From Climacium dendroides (Eukaryota; Streptophyta; Bryopsida; Hypnales; Climaciaceae): DNA of 64,000 bases. The DNA lies in assembly GCA_950106755.1 (NCBI GenBank), contig OX467082.1, forward strand, positions 26,474,001 through 26,538,000. The letters run 5' to 3'. A program made the translations under genes and the position numbers. The notes below the pieces were generated by a model. That model was not told where the DNA came from. It saw only the letters and a list, made by a program, of their open reading frames with translations, and ran no database searches. Of this stretch, positions 25,589 to 38,082 are shown in pieces. The stretch's first letter is position 1. Each line of letters begins with the position of its first letter.

Positions 25589-25732
25589 CTAAAGTAGGAG
25601 GTTTGTAAATTGTCCCTTTAAGTCTATCTATCTCATCAATGAAAGTAATAGATATCTCAAAAAACATGTCTTTAATTCTAATATAGGGGATAGATTTAGA
25701 ACTTAGTTGGTTTATAGACCTCCTACCTTAGG
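25588..25732. mobile_element. Short derivative of the AGGTAGGAGG MITE family
   Basis: The left end CCTAAAGTAGGAGGTTTGTA mirrors the right end TATAGACCTCCTACCTTAGG. The subterminal TAAATTGTCCC matches the family copy at 14.45 kb. 145 bp, an internal deletion derivative, abutting two other elements. Confidence 0.65.
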
Positions 25733-25759
25733 CCGTTTTGGTTTGAACAATGTAATTTA

Positions 25760-26305
25760 GGGCCATTTCACACTATGACAATCCAAGTCAACATGCTATG
25801 GAAGTAAGTGGCCAAACTTGTGGTGAGAGTTCAAAGAAATGAACTATAAATAGACAATAAATGATAGGAATAGGAGCCTTTGGTTGGCCATAGTGTAAAG
25901 CCTCAAAGGCCAAGCCCAAAGTCCAAACCCTCGGCAATGAACTTCCACTACTTCTCATCAATTTGAATGCCCATAGTGTGAAGTCTCGAAAGGCTAAACC
26001 CAAAGTCCAAACTCATACCAATCTAATGGTTAAAATCTTATCGGTTATTGATTCATTATGACAAAAACTCCATGGCCTCTCAATTATAGTTTGAATTTCC
26101 ATTTCTAACTAACCCAAACTTCCTTTCAAGAGTCCATCGCTATGTAGGTAATTTATTGCTATATAGGTAGTTGGAGGACAATGGCCTTTGAACTTGTATG
26201 TGCCTTCTAGTGTGAAGGATCGAAAGGCTGAACTCTTGGTTTCTTAAGATTTGATTAGTGAAAATCTATAGCCTCTCAACCTTTGACCATAGTGTGAATT
26301 GGCCC
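25760..26305. mobile_element. Tourist-like MITE, copy B
   Basis: Ends GGGCCATTTCACACTATG and CATAGTGTGAATTGGCCC, with direct TTA duplications at 25757-25759 and 26306-26308. Opposite orientation to copy A at 2070-2532. It contains a second near-repeat of the AGTCCAAAC / CATAGTGT block (25920-26010), suggesting an internal duplication. 546 bp, non-coding. Confidence 0.85.
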
Positions 26306-27114
26306 TTAATGCACATGATTCAAAAGTTCACATAATATAATACCCATTGCGAGGCATGGCTTGTAACTTATTCTAAAAATGTGTGATCTTCATCACAAAG
26401 TTCATATTTTCCATAGGACCACCAGGACCTTTAACAAACAAGTTGGCAGTCTATTGTACGTCCTACAAAGATTAGTGGAGTACATTTGTCAGGTATTTCA
26501 AATAATAGGAGAGAAATAAGTCAAACCTAATCAACTGAAGCAGGACAACTCAGCCAACAAAAAGTAGGCCTAAGTGAAGTGAAGTTTATTCGAAAACAGA
26601 ACAGCAGATGGATTTGACGACAATGGTCGGAGAGAAACTGCTGCTGCCTGTACTACTGTACCAGTATTGGAACGAGTCTTATTTGCCCTTTCAAACCATT
26701 TTTGAACACCCATCAACTTAAGTTATTATCTATCCACCAGATGGGAGCTCTTTCCTTGTTACAGTATGAGTCCACTCATTAAATCTTTTCCAAATCTCAC
26801 ACTTCAAATAATGTCAAGACAATTTGGTGAGTGAAAACAGTTGTATTTGTGAATACCTAGACTAGCCTATGTTGGAATGAATGAAATTCCGTTTCATTTG
26901 AATGTTTCAAATAAAAAATGAGAAGAAAAAACAATTCTAGTCTCAATTATAAGACGTCTTTGCATTTCGACTAAAGCAAAGAAGGTCATCATATGTGACT
27001 TTGGGGTACATTGTGTGACAAATTCACTTATTTGTGACATTATGAAACAAAAAAACACTTGTAGAATAATTGGTAACCCACCCCCTCCACATATTTATAA
27101 TTTTTGAGATGTTG

Positions 27115-27428
27115 CATTACAAAATTTAGACCCTACGGTTTATCAATAGTTGTCAATAGTTATCATTGTTTCATGGGTTCGCACGTTAATTACAATTTAT
27201 TGCATCATTACGATGCATTACTTCGCATTGTTACAATGTAGTTGCAAGTAATGCATTGTAATGATGCGATAACGATACAAAGTAATGCATTGTATTGTAA
27301 TGATGCGATAACGATGTAAAATAATGCATTGTAATGATGTAATAAATTATAATTAACATGTGAACCCATGAAACAATGATAACCACATGACAACTGTTGA
27401 CAAACCGTAGGGTCTAAACTTTGTGATG
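27115..27428. mobile_element. MITE with about 80-base inverted arms
   Basis: Ends CATTACAAAATTTAGACCC and GGGTCTAAACTTTGTGATG, bordered by TTG on both sides (27112-27114 and 27429-27431), a candidate 3-bp duplication. Homology of the arms continues through ACGGTTT, ATCATTGTTTCATGGGTTC and GTTAATTA. The centre holds GATGCGATAACGAT tandem units. 314 bp. Confidence 0.78.
27245..27345. repeat. Short tandem units inside the 27.1-kb MITE
   Basis: Three units of roughly 30-36 bases built from GTAATGCATTGTAATGATG and CGATAACGAT, forming the loop of the element. Confidence 0.7.
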
Positions 27429-27431
27429 TTG

Positions 27432-30286
27432 TTATGATTGCAATGAATATGGGATATCAACATAATATGCATATTCGCATATCATTGGTATTAGTATTTC
27501 ATATTGTGTATCTATATTTACATCCATATATTTTATTATACTAATATTTTATATATTATATATATTCAATATATAGTATTTCTTATCAATATTAGGTAAT
27601 TGTATGAATATAAATTGTATTATATCAACATTTTTATTTCTAAAGATTGATAGCATGGGATTCCCTTCCCAATTGAAGGCTAAGGTTCAAAACCGCAAAG
27701 GTTTTCAAAAAAATTTAATCAATGGCTAGGGGTTTTCAATTGGGCGGAAGGGAAGGATTTTCTTCTTCTAAATCAATGCGTGTAGATTTCTAATGATGGG
27801 GGCAAGCATAGTATTGCACGCATCTTTTAGTGACATTGTTGTTATATTGTGACTTTCACAATTTTTTACACTTGTCATGAATTGTCTTGAAAAATTGTCA
27901 TGAAAAATTTGTGATTTTTCATTTGTGTGATTAGAAGTTTAAAATTGATGAGATTTTCTAATTTCATTTTTGAAACAAAAATTTATCAAAATATATTAAG
28001 GACAACAAAAATGCATTCTTCAATTTCTATCTTGAAATGATTGTCTAATGGTATGAGATATATCATGTGCTCAAATTCTATTTATATTAACCTTTTTATT
28101 TCATACAAATGTTCACATTTTACTTTCATTAACAATTATATCAAGATATTGAAAATTCCAAATGAGAATTGTATTATCTTATACATATTCTAAAAAATTC
28201 ATAGTTTTAGCCGATCGTTACAAAATTCATGTCAAATTATTTATCTTGTATTTGGAGATTATAATAAAAGTCATAAATTCAACCATAGAAATGTAATGCA
28301 AGACTTGAAACTTGTAAATTTTGTTTGAATTCTTGAAATTACAAAGAATTAAATTTTCATATCTAATGATTAAAATAATAATCTTGATCAATCAATTGGA
28401 AGTGAAATCAAATTTTAAGTATTAAGATCATGGCACCTAGTATGTTTCAATTGGATCATTTTTCATGTTAAAATTTTGTTTCTTAATTTTTCACAACCAA
28501 AATGTACTTGCATAGGCACTTAATAGTTCAAAACAAACATGAGTAAATAATTTCTTTGCACAATTATAATAACTAGTATTATAAATATATCTTTTCATTT
28601 GAGCACCCAAACTATACAAATGGTATAATTGAAGAAGTAGTTTATTGCAAGAGGCAAATATAATATTCATTTGTAAGATACAAGTCAACGAAGAGCCAAA
28701 AACAAAAGGAAAAAAAACTTATAGACAAGTTATGGATAAAAGCTAAATATGGTATCTATGATACATTTATAAAATCTTGTAAAGTATTTTCAAATATCTT
28801 GAGTCCAATTGCTACTCTACAATTTACTTCAATCATGGTTCTTTAGCACACATCTTTTTACATTTGGAGTAAAATAAATGAAAACAAAGATACCTAACAA
28901 GCCAACTTTATAAGTAAACTCCCTATATACAAAAAAAAGATGATTATCTTTATTAAGGTAGAAAGGTCCAATGTAGCTTCACTTCTATTGTATTTATGTC
29001 AAACTTGGACAAACATTAAATTTGAGATGTCCATCCATTCAAGGAACTAATTTTGTTTGTGTTGCTTAATTTATATATTTCTTGAATTAAGGAGATTTGG
29101 GATCATTAATAAGGTGAAAAAGGAACTTCAAATAAAAGTTTTAATATCAGTGAATGATGTAGTATGGGCAAAGATCTTCAATTTTGGGATGGAGTCATTT
29201 GGATTAGAAATGTATGAAAATAATAACTATAAATCTTTGATATTATGTTCATTGTAAACCCAAAAATACTATAGTATTTTGAGGCCAAAACTACTTCAAA
29301 ATGCTTGTATCCAAAGGAAGGCTAAAATCTTTATTTATATTCATTTTTTAACAAATCCAACCACAAAGATCCTTTAGTTAACTTATTTAAGTACATTCTC
29401 GCAAAATTTTAAAGTAAAAACCACCACTAATAGTAAATTTTATGTGCCTAAACTTCAAAATTAGTTTTTTCAAAACCTTCTCAAAGGTGAAGTTTTGTCT
29501 TTCAATATTTTTAGGAAAAGATACTTATATCTAGAACTTGTGTTTTAACTAGATATATTAAAAAAGGGGTTGGAAATATATGCAAAAAAATTAACCAAAT
29601 TTTTTATAAAGTGGAGGATGATATATCAATCTCAATGGTAAAAATGTTATAACAAGCTTATATGTGTATATACCATTTTCTTATTTTTAGTTAGAAATTT
29701 TCAAAATTGAACTCAAAAAATGACTTTCTTTGTTTTTTTCTATCTTCATTGCCTTCAAAAAAAAAATTCTCATAACTTTCACCTCATTATCAAGATTTGG
29801 ATGGTTTAGTATTTTTTAAACATGCATCAATCTATAAAATAAAATATAGGTAATTTTTTATGGTATATTTTTAGTTGCCCATTTTGACATTGAAATTAGA
29901 AAAAACTTATAACTTTTGCAATGTTGATCAAAATGATGTGATCAATAAAACAAGATCTATGTATAGATTTGAATGGTTAGCAAACACCCTAAAAAGCCCA
30001 TGCAAGCAAAATCCCAAATTATGAAGTCAATAGGACCTATCCAAGTTTTAAAAGTCAACTCTTTAGTTCTTTAGGAGTTAGTAAATGTTATAGCATCTAC
30101 ATTTGGATGTGACCATTATAGATGCATTTTTGTCAATTATTGCTCAAGTTGGTGGTACTTATTGGCACACGTCTGATTTATAAAACCAAATTTATAATTT
30201 ATTGGTTTTATAAATCAAACCAAATTTATAATGTGTTGAAAATATATAAACATTATAATCTCACATTTTCCCTATAGGTACACATA
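27432..30286. other. Strongly AT-rich intergenic, nothing recognised
   Basis: Very AT-rich with no coherent coding frame. An eroded TTAA-family end (TTTAGGAGTTAG) is near 30070. Confidence 0.45.
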
Positions 30287-30570
30287 TAGTAGAAGGTCCA
30301 TAAATCACCCATTTAAGGGTTGAAACTGAATTTTGGGGAGGTGAAGCTTCTTAAAAGACAATTGGAATTGACATTTAACCCAAGTCGTTTCATATTTTTT
30401 TGAGCTTTGTGGAATTAGTTATGAAAATTTGAAGTTGAAATGGCATAAGGTTCTAAAACCATCCACCTCCTCAAATGTACACTATTTGTGCATTGTTAAA
30501 GGCTATCCAAAAGCAACATGTACAAAAACACACTATTTGAGGAGGTGGGCAGTTTTAGAACCTCCTACTT
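30287..30570. mobile_element. MITE of the AGGTAGGAGG family, copy 2
   Basis: The left end TAGTAGAAGGTCCATAAATC mirrors TTAGAACCTCCTACTT. Shares GAAACTGAATTTTGGGGAGG and ACCTCCTCAAATGTACA with 14132-14460 and 42097-42420. Confidence 0.65.
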
Positions 30571-30968
30571 TATACATTCAATCAAAGATCAGAATCTTTT
30601 GTTAGCTCTACAATAAACCTTGTAATCTTATATACAAATGTAGTTCGGCTAGTGAATTCTTTTAAGAATTTTTTTTCTCAAACTCATGCAAAAAAAATAG
30701 GAACATTTGACAATATATTCTCCCTTCTGGCACAAAGGCTGAAATGGCTACATTGGTGTGTAATAAAAACAATGCCACAATTGCTCAGTTGCATACCCAT
30801 GTGGACAAATTAATGATCATCACCCACCCACATTCCACATGTTTCATCTCTGTTCACGATTCCAATGAAGATCAGCACTGCCCCTCCAAATAAAATTAAA
30901 AGCCCTCGATTCTATCAACCACAGGACATCGACAATCATTTGAATGGGTCCTTAAACACCATGATACT

Positions 30969-31172
30969 CTAGAATTCAATGCTTAGTTCAGTTGTATCTT
31001 TTCTTTTTTAAAATTTAAAGTTAGAAACAAAAACAAAAAGACAAAAACACCAACACGGGAATCTAGAATTTGATGCTTGGTCTCTTTAGTTCAGTTGTAT
31101 CTTTTATCTTTTAAAGAAAGAAAGAAGAAAAGTTGGGAACCGAAACGAGAAGACAGAAACACCAATACGTGA
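30969..31172. repeat. Diverged tandem duplication of about 95-110 bases
   Basis: Two units each contain CTAGAATT(C/T)(A/G)ATGCTT, AGTTCAGTTGTATCTTTT and AGACA(A/G)AAACACCAA(C/T)AC. The second begins near 31063. Confidence 0.6.
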
Positions 31173-32218
31173 CTGGACTGAAACTGAACATGACATTCAT
31201 AATGGCAAGTGGGGAAGCAATTCACCAAATTATGAGCACTCACAAGGTGTGGTACTATGTTAACCTACCTACTGAGCTTAAGTTACAGTATGATAAGACC
31301 AGTTTCCGAAGCCTGGAATGGAGGTAACTTAAGTGCCTGACAAGGATACCACTACGAAGTGAAGTGAAGTTTGTTGAAATTGCATGATGTGCCTGTACCT
31401 TCACTTGTTTCCAGACCTAAAGTTAATTGGGGGTGAGTGAACTTCTAAGTTATCAATGGCCCAGGACTTACTTCAGTTGAGGTCTGAACTTCAGTGAAGC
31501 TTAAGCTTAGAGCATCTCCTCACTCAGGTCTGTGAATCCCTGCGATCCCCCTGTTGATTACCCAGCTGTGGAGTGACTGGGTTTTTTTCTGGCGATTTGT
31601 CACTACTGTCAGACTATTTAAGCCTATCTGGGACTAATCCTTCCATAAATGCATAACTAGACTAAAATTGGTAAATTGTGTTGGCAACACTAATTGTCAA
31701 CACTAACACTAATTGTGATTTGCAAGGTTAGTGTTAGATGGAAATTAACCCATTCTAACACTATTTTAGCTTTATAGTAAAATTTGGTCATTTCAACATT
31801 TGTACAAGAGTGCATTTAGTGTTAGATGGGAAAAAAATATAGAAGTTGAAATGGTGGGAAAAAAGCAGTGTAATAAATGTTGAAAAAAGCAATGAATTGG
31901 TGAAATAAGCAATGAAATGCTGAAATTTGACATAGTGTATATATAAGTTGTTAAATATAACAGCAACAAAAAACAACATAATAATCCTAATTGTAGATAA
32001 TTTTTTTTTTAAATATAGTAAAATATCAAAAAAGATTTTTAAACTGCCCTATTGAAATTGGGCAATTCTTGCCCTTGGAAGTATTGCAAATGTTTTGCAA
32101 TTATCTCTTGGAGATGTGGAAAAAATTGTCCTACTCTCCAAGATCCATCAAGTCCTAATGCTAAGCCACAACGAACCATTGCTTTTCTAGCATAGGATAT
32201 GTTGTCACAATCCACCTC

Positions 32219-33110
32219 TCAATTAACATCTTGTACTCTATCAGCAGCCAATTGTATGAAAAAACGTTTTCCAAGATTTGTCAACTTTCCTAACCATTGT
32301 CCATTTACCCAAGGTGCATTTTGCCGAGCATTTTGTTGTATCAACTCAATTTTCTTGGCTTCCCACCGTCTTGTCCATGCATCTTTGATTTTTGAAATGA
32401 GAAACGTATCTGTTAGTTGACAAAGGTGAGTGGAACATGGAGGCAAAAATCTGAAAACTGTGTTTTTGGCAGCTAGAACAGCAACCAATCTAGGTGTCAT
32501 AGTATGGCCGCTACAATTATCAAGCCATATGATTTTCATGTCATGAAGATCGGCTTGATATGCACAAGGTTCTAAAAAGTATTTAGGGAAGATGGTTTGG
32601 TCCATCCAACCTTTAGGACCCGTTCTATAAGAAACCCCCGAAATATTATCAATCATCCCCCGGAATATTATCAATCAACCCCCATATAGGATAGTTCCTA
32701 TTTTCATTTGAAAAAATGGGCATAGGAGCTTTTATTGTAGCACAACAGTCTCTTGAAATGCGAAATACCATGGTCACGGACTTCCCACCCGAGACAACTT
32801 CAGTGTATTTGACAGTTGTATCTCCCCCAACCCCTAAAGTTCGGCCATTGTCAAGATTGACAACAAAATGCGTTTCATCCAAATTTTCCATGAGATTTTC
32901 ATCAAATTCCCCGAATGAAAATTCCCTTTGCAAACCCCCCAAATGGTAGGCGGTTTCCATTTCGATTTGAAGCTCTTTTTGAGGGCTACAAGTCAAATGC
33001 CTACATTGGGATAAAAGGACTATATTGTGATTATCCATGAATTAATTGACCCAATTCACTGTGATTTTGTTGATCAACAAAACATTGTCTTTGGGATCAA
33101 CAAAAAGGAG
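32219..33110 (-). pseudogene. pogo-like DDE transposase, disrupted
   Basis: Two overlapping minus-strand frames (33110-32649 and 32674-32219) join conceptually into one DDE_1 catalytic domain. The first contains LLINKITVNWVN, then an in-frame TAA (33042-33044), then HNIVLLSQ, ENLDETHFVVNLDNGRTLG and VVSGGKSVTMVFR. The second contains SYRTGPKGWMDQ, KIIWLDNCSGH, FRFLPPCSTHLCQLTD and SKIKDAWTRRWE. Candidate catalytic aspartates: D of LDETHF (32877-32879), D of WLDNCSGH (32519-32521) and D of CQLTD (32408-32410), spaced as in pogo/Tigger enzymes. A further TAG at 33111-33113 closes the frame upstream, and the CENP-B-type helix-turn-helix expected at the N-terminus was not found. The frameshift comes from a 22-bp tandem duplication at 32635-32678. 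Confidence 0.82.
32635..32678. repeat. 22-bp tandem duplication inside the transposase
   Basis: Two adjacent 22-base units, each CCCCC(G)(A/G)AATATTATCAATCA with two mismatches. They duplicate the codons for IDNI(P/S)G. Because 22 is not a multiple of three, the unit shifts the frame and splits the transposase. Confidence 0.85.
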
Positions 33111-34197
33111 CTACAAAAATGGAAAGGGTCAATTCATGAAGTAGGTGATAGGAAAATTTGACACCTACTTTGCAAAAGCGGTTAAATTATTCAAGCAATA
33201 GAGGGTACAAATATTGCACCCATTTGCTCTTCTTTTTGCCTCGACCCGGCCTAGCCTTTAGAGAAATGGCGTCTCTTTTTGCCCAAAGGACTTCTGCTAT
33301 AAAAGAGTGGAGTGATAGGACTGGGAATATCTTCAAGAAATTGGTCGCGTTGTTGCCACCATCGGCTGACTTTAATGAGGTTGGCGGGGCGTTGGCCACG
33401 GAAGTGCTTTGAGAATGCTTGAATGACTCAAGCATTGAGGCCCACCAAGCCGTGAACAGCGACATTTTCAATCATCCAAGAAGTGACAGATCAGCGAGTG
33501 GCAAGGCTGGAAACTTGTTGAAGACGTCAGGGAGGGGCATTAGGAGGAATTTCAGCAAGCGGGAGGCGATTTATGGTCGGCTACATAAAAAAAACAATGA
33601 AAATGTGACTTTAGAAAAAAATGATGACAAAAAAAACCATTTTTTAGAGTAAATAGAGGAAGAAAAGACAAATCCAATGGTGTCATCCAATCCCAAAACA
33701 CATACCTCAATTAAAAGTTATAGGCGTCGCAAGTTTGAATTGAAGCAGCGAGAATGCAAGCGGTGGGAAACCGGGAAGTATACCCCCCTAAGAAAGCTCC
33801 TCAATTCTCTTGTCTTCTCTTTTCAATGGCTCTCAATGGTTCCAAGGTTGCCACCGGGAGCTCCCCACTTCACCGCACAAACTTTCCAAGGCAGTCACCA
33901 AGGAAGGAAAGAGAGGAGAAAGAAAAAAAAATTTGCATGGAAGGTGAAAATTGGAGTTCCGCAGGGAAGGGCTAGAAGGAGGTGGTGGAAGGCAGAAATT
34001 GTAGTTTCCCAAGGAAGGGTCAGAAATTGTCGGCGGTCGGCGGAAATTAGAGCATTCCAGGGAAGGACCAAAATTTGACGACAGGAGGGAAGTGCCCCAA
34101 CACTATTTACACGTAAGTTGAAAAATAGTGTTGGAGGTAAAAAACAAGGAACAACACTAATTATCACCCAACTTTATTTACCAATTTTAGTGTAGTG

Positions 34198-36850
34198 TAA
34201 GGGCATGCAAGATTCTACTATTCCAAAAGAAAAACAGTGCCACTCACTCACCTGCTAACCCAATACAATTTGCAAACCAATTCCATCAATAGACTAGCCC
34301 AATTTTGTCACCTTTGGGGGGGCCCAATTCCACCTAAAATTTCCCCCAATTTTCTTCATTTTATGACAAAATCAAAGAATACTATGACAAAACCAAGGAT
34401 TTTTATGACAACAACAAATAACATATCACTTCAGTAATACTTGATTGGGGTGATTATGGCTCTAGTCTAGAGGTGGTTTTGTAATTTCAGGGCTGCCTAC
34501 TTCAAAAATTCATAGAAATTACAAATTTGATTGGAAAATTATAATTTCACTTAGGTTTGACTCATGAAACAAGCGCACACCTCTGAAAAATATGTGCCCC
34601 TCTTGGAATTAGCCCTAAGATGTCCAGATTCCAAATTAGGGCGGTCATAGGCTTGTCTAACATAAAATTGTAATGAACCACACCTCATTAAGGAACTGCA
34701 CCTAATGTAATATAAGTAAGAGCATCTTCAATCCCACCATTGGCAATTTGCTCAGCAACAAGTTGTGGGTTGTCAGTCACTCATGGAAACATAGCCCCAA
34801 TGCATCCATTAACACACCCTCCACCTTCATAGACTCAATAGTGAAACACTTCACAAGTCAAATTTTAGCATATTTGTTGTGCTTGCAAAGAAGATTTGCA
34901 TGCAACTAGTCAACAACACCATAGTGACTCCGTGGTGGCAAGCCATTGTAGAGGGTTTGAAAGGACATGCAAAGAACTTCTCAAATGAGGAATTGCTTTG
35001 TTCTTTCTTATTGCTCTCGTGGTGCAAATCGACTAAGCGACTACAACAAGACCTTGTCAATTGAAATTAGTTGAGGAGAGACACCTTGGATTACTCTTGT
35101 CAACTTTGAGGACTTATCAAGAAGCCCAAGTTATACCTATACAATCCCACTTACAAGGCCTCTGACTAAGGATGCTCAAATTGTGACCTATTTCTAAAAC
35201 CAATCCCTATAGGTTCTTGTTTACAATGTGTAGATTATATTCACACAACTTATAAGAGCCTATGTTTGATTTAGGATAAACCTATATTTTCAACATTATG
35301 AAAATTCATAGTTTATTCATTTGGTGTCCAAAAAAAGCATTATTTTAAAATCTCAACAAGATTCAACTAAATCCAACAAGAATTTAGATGTTTTGACAAT
35401 AAGAATGAAGATTAGATGTTTATTCATAAATTTCAAGTGTAGTAATCCTAATGCAATGTTAGGCACCTACCTCCTCTTGAATGAACATGATTTCAAATCA
35501 ATTTTTAAAAATAATTTATAATTTATAAAAATAATTAGCTTTTAGAATATTCAACTATTAGCAACAATAAGGTAGGCACACCAAAAGACATCGGAACAAG
35601 AAATTGAACATGGTTCATATTATTGTATTAACCTTATGATTTTGTTGAGTCTTGTTGGAATTCAAGAGGGGTTTAACTCTTTTAGCATGCATTTTGAAAA
35701 CTATAAAAATAAATATGAATTTATAAAATGCTAAAAAAATGAACCTCCAAATCAAACCTAGGTTCTTATAACTTCACAATATACATTTTAGGCAAGAAAT
35801 ATATAAGACATGGTTTTAGAAATAGGGTACTATTAGTGCACTTGCCTTGTATGATAATTCAAGTAATTTGTTCATGTAATTAGGTTACATGACTTTGGTA
35901 TTTTCTTTTTCTCTATCCAACATTTTCTTTTGGACAAAGTTGCCACTTTTAGAAAAAAAATTGGCCTAGCTAACAAGCCAAGAGGAAAATTAAAGAAAAG
36001 AAATCCAATTATTTAGCCATGTTTTAATATAAATTTGTTTAATTCAATTAAATGTTTTTTCAAGCCTTTAAGAGATTGTTTTGGGGTTGTTTCCCATGTT
36101 GTAAAATATAGCAACACAATCAAAATATTGAATAATAATAATAAATTTTATTTTTATTTTTATAATATTAAAAAATTAATTAAATGTTATTTTTTGACAT
36201 GACAGTCTCTTGACCATGATAGATTGCTAATGTGGCTCTATTCCCATGTTCCCCACAGCTTGAAAACTATTTGGGAACTCACAGTCTTCCAAAGGCCTGG
36301 AAAAAAACATCTAATGTCTATTGTAGCTACTACAAAATTCAACGGAGTGATGAAGCTAGTTAACATCCACAAAAATGGATGGAACCTATAATACATGGAT
36401 GAAAAAATGCTTATCCATCCCAGAGAATGCACATTCATCCAAAATATAACAATACCATCCCAAGATTTGGTGGCATTTTGCAATTTCATCCACTGAAAAA
36501 GGAAGAATATCTTGCCAAGTATTCCTTGAAATTTTTTTTACCGTTTTTGAGCAAACAATTTGCTCTCAGATGTGGGCTTGGAGGAAGTTACAGTAGGGCT
36601 CTCTCTGATGCTAGTCTAGCTATGCAATAAGTTAGTAAGTCATGTTTTCTGGGTTCCCCTGCTGCTGGGGAATTGTTCCTGCCTGCCTTCTCCCCCAAAG
36701 CTATTGCTGATTGCTGCTCAGACGGATTCATATCATTCTTGGTTGGGGGGAGGGGGAGTTGCGTGTTGCTGCACATTCCACAGCTCCTAGAAAGGGGAGG
36801 TAACCAGCCCTACAATTGCTGCTGCAATTGATACCCTTGGAAGTATGAGA
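34198..36850. other. AT-rich intergenic, nothing firm
   Basis: Contains a GAGCATCTTCAATCCCACC terminus-like sequence near 34734 and TAAGGTAGGCACACC near 35570, probable eroded MITE ends. No gene recognised. Confidence 0.4.
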
Positions 36851-36909
36851 GAAAAATCAGCTTTTCTTCTTTCTCATACCTAACTTATGCATAATTAACT
36901 CATAAACAA

Positions 36910-37160
36910 TGCTGCGGACATTTTTGGGCTGATGAATGACAAAGAATTCTTCTATGAATCTATGTGGGACAGAATTGTCCATGGAACTGCTCTATAGAAC
37001 TTCTAGGAATTTTTTTATGTGGAATAAAATTGCAACTATTCATCCTCCAAATTATGTGTGGGAAGGGCAAGTCTTTTATAGTAGTTTGACTTCCAATGAG
37101 TGCTTTTAGATTCACACAATACAAAAATGGATGATTTTCACAATCACCAATTTGTCAAGG
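36910..37160. mobile_element. Fragment of the CCCTTAAA TTAA-flanked family
   Basis: Shares AATTGCAACTATTCATCCTC-like sequence, AGTTTGACTTCCAATGAGTG and ATGATTTTCACAATCACCAA with 56.5-56.9 kb and, reversed, with 1750-1968. It ends CAAGGGTTAA near 37164. Left end not resolved. Confidence 0.5.
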
Positions 37161-38082
37161 GTTAACAATGAAGTTAGTAGGAAGTGGTTTTAGATTTTCC
37201 AAGTGAATATGTAATTTTGGTTATAATTTTTGGGAGTGTAGCTCCAAAAATATATTCCCACCACTAAGCACCCTAAAATTGAAAAAGTAGAGAGTTGATA
37301 ATAGTCATCATCCATCCAAAATCTAACAAAATCTAAAATAGTACTTGCTATGCAAAGAGACCATTGTGGCCTTCTTTTTTCTTTAGAAGGAAATTGCTAC
37401 TTAAATTTCTTTGCTCATAAAAGTGACTTTGCAAAGCCTATTGTCCCTGCTTGAAGAATATGACCTATTTCCAACAAGGTCTCCATTTGCACAAGATAAA
37501 GTAACATATTTTTGTAAATGAGGGGAATAGGATGTGGTTTAGCAACTTCATTGTCGTGTGATGAATAACACATTGACACCTAATAAAGTTGCTAAGATTA
37601 GTTTTTAGTTTTGTCTTTCTCATAAATAAGTTCACCTATAAATCAAAAATAGATTAGATTGTACTCTACACTTCCTTAATTTCTTCTAATTCCAAACTTG
37701 AAGAAAAATTAGAGAAATATATTAAAATCTTCATTATTTCTATTCTCTAACCAAAGAAAATTATTCCCTCCGCCATTGCTCAATTGAACATTCACTAAAA
37801 CACTTAGCAATGTTGGAAATAGGTTGTAAACCTTATATAACAAAGGTTATTGCCAAAGAACATAACTTTAAGGGACCTCTAAGAAATGTTGTATGACTCC
37901 TTTTTGTAGTCATCTCTACTCATTTTTAGAAATTCATGTTAGAGAGATAGACACATTGATCATTACTTACTTTGTTTACTTTCTTTACTGTTAGCTTTTT
38001 AAAGGTCAAAAAGTGATTGTACCCTGGTCAAACTTGATTGTAACTTTAAAATATATCCATTTCAGAATTCATTAAACCATAA

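Larger units (their letters stand above)
31656..34197 (-). mobile_element. pogo/Tigger-like DNA transposon, 2.54 kb
   Basis: The left end ACTAGACTAAAATTGGTAAA is mirrored by the right end, whose complement reads CACTACACTAAAATTGGTAA. The match is perfect over the inner 16 bases (31661-31676 against 34176-34191). Both sides carry TA (31654-31655 and 34198-34199), the Tc1/mariner/pogo target duplication. Internally it has a minus-strand transposase with DDE_1-type motifs (32219-33110). The region 33.15-34.1 kb, upstream of the transposase, is GC-richer, with short frames on both strands but no recognised DNA-binding domain. Length and structure suit a once-autonomous pogo/Tigger element, now dead. 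Confidence 0.78.

Noticed and set aside
27245..27345. CRISPR-like or satellite array
   Set aside because: Only three short diverged units in the loop of a MITE in a plant genome; no spacers or associated genes.
32199..32949. Plus-strand frames of 73-77 codons
   Set aside because: They are antisense to the transposase remnant, which has recognisable catalytic motifs on the minus strand.
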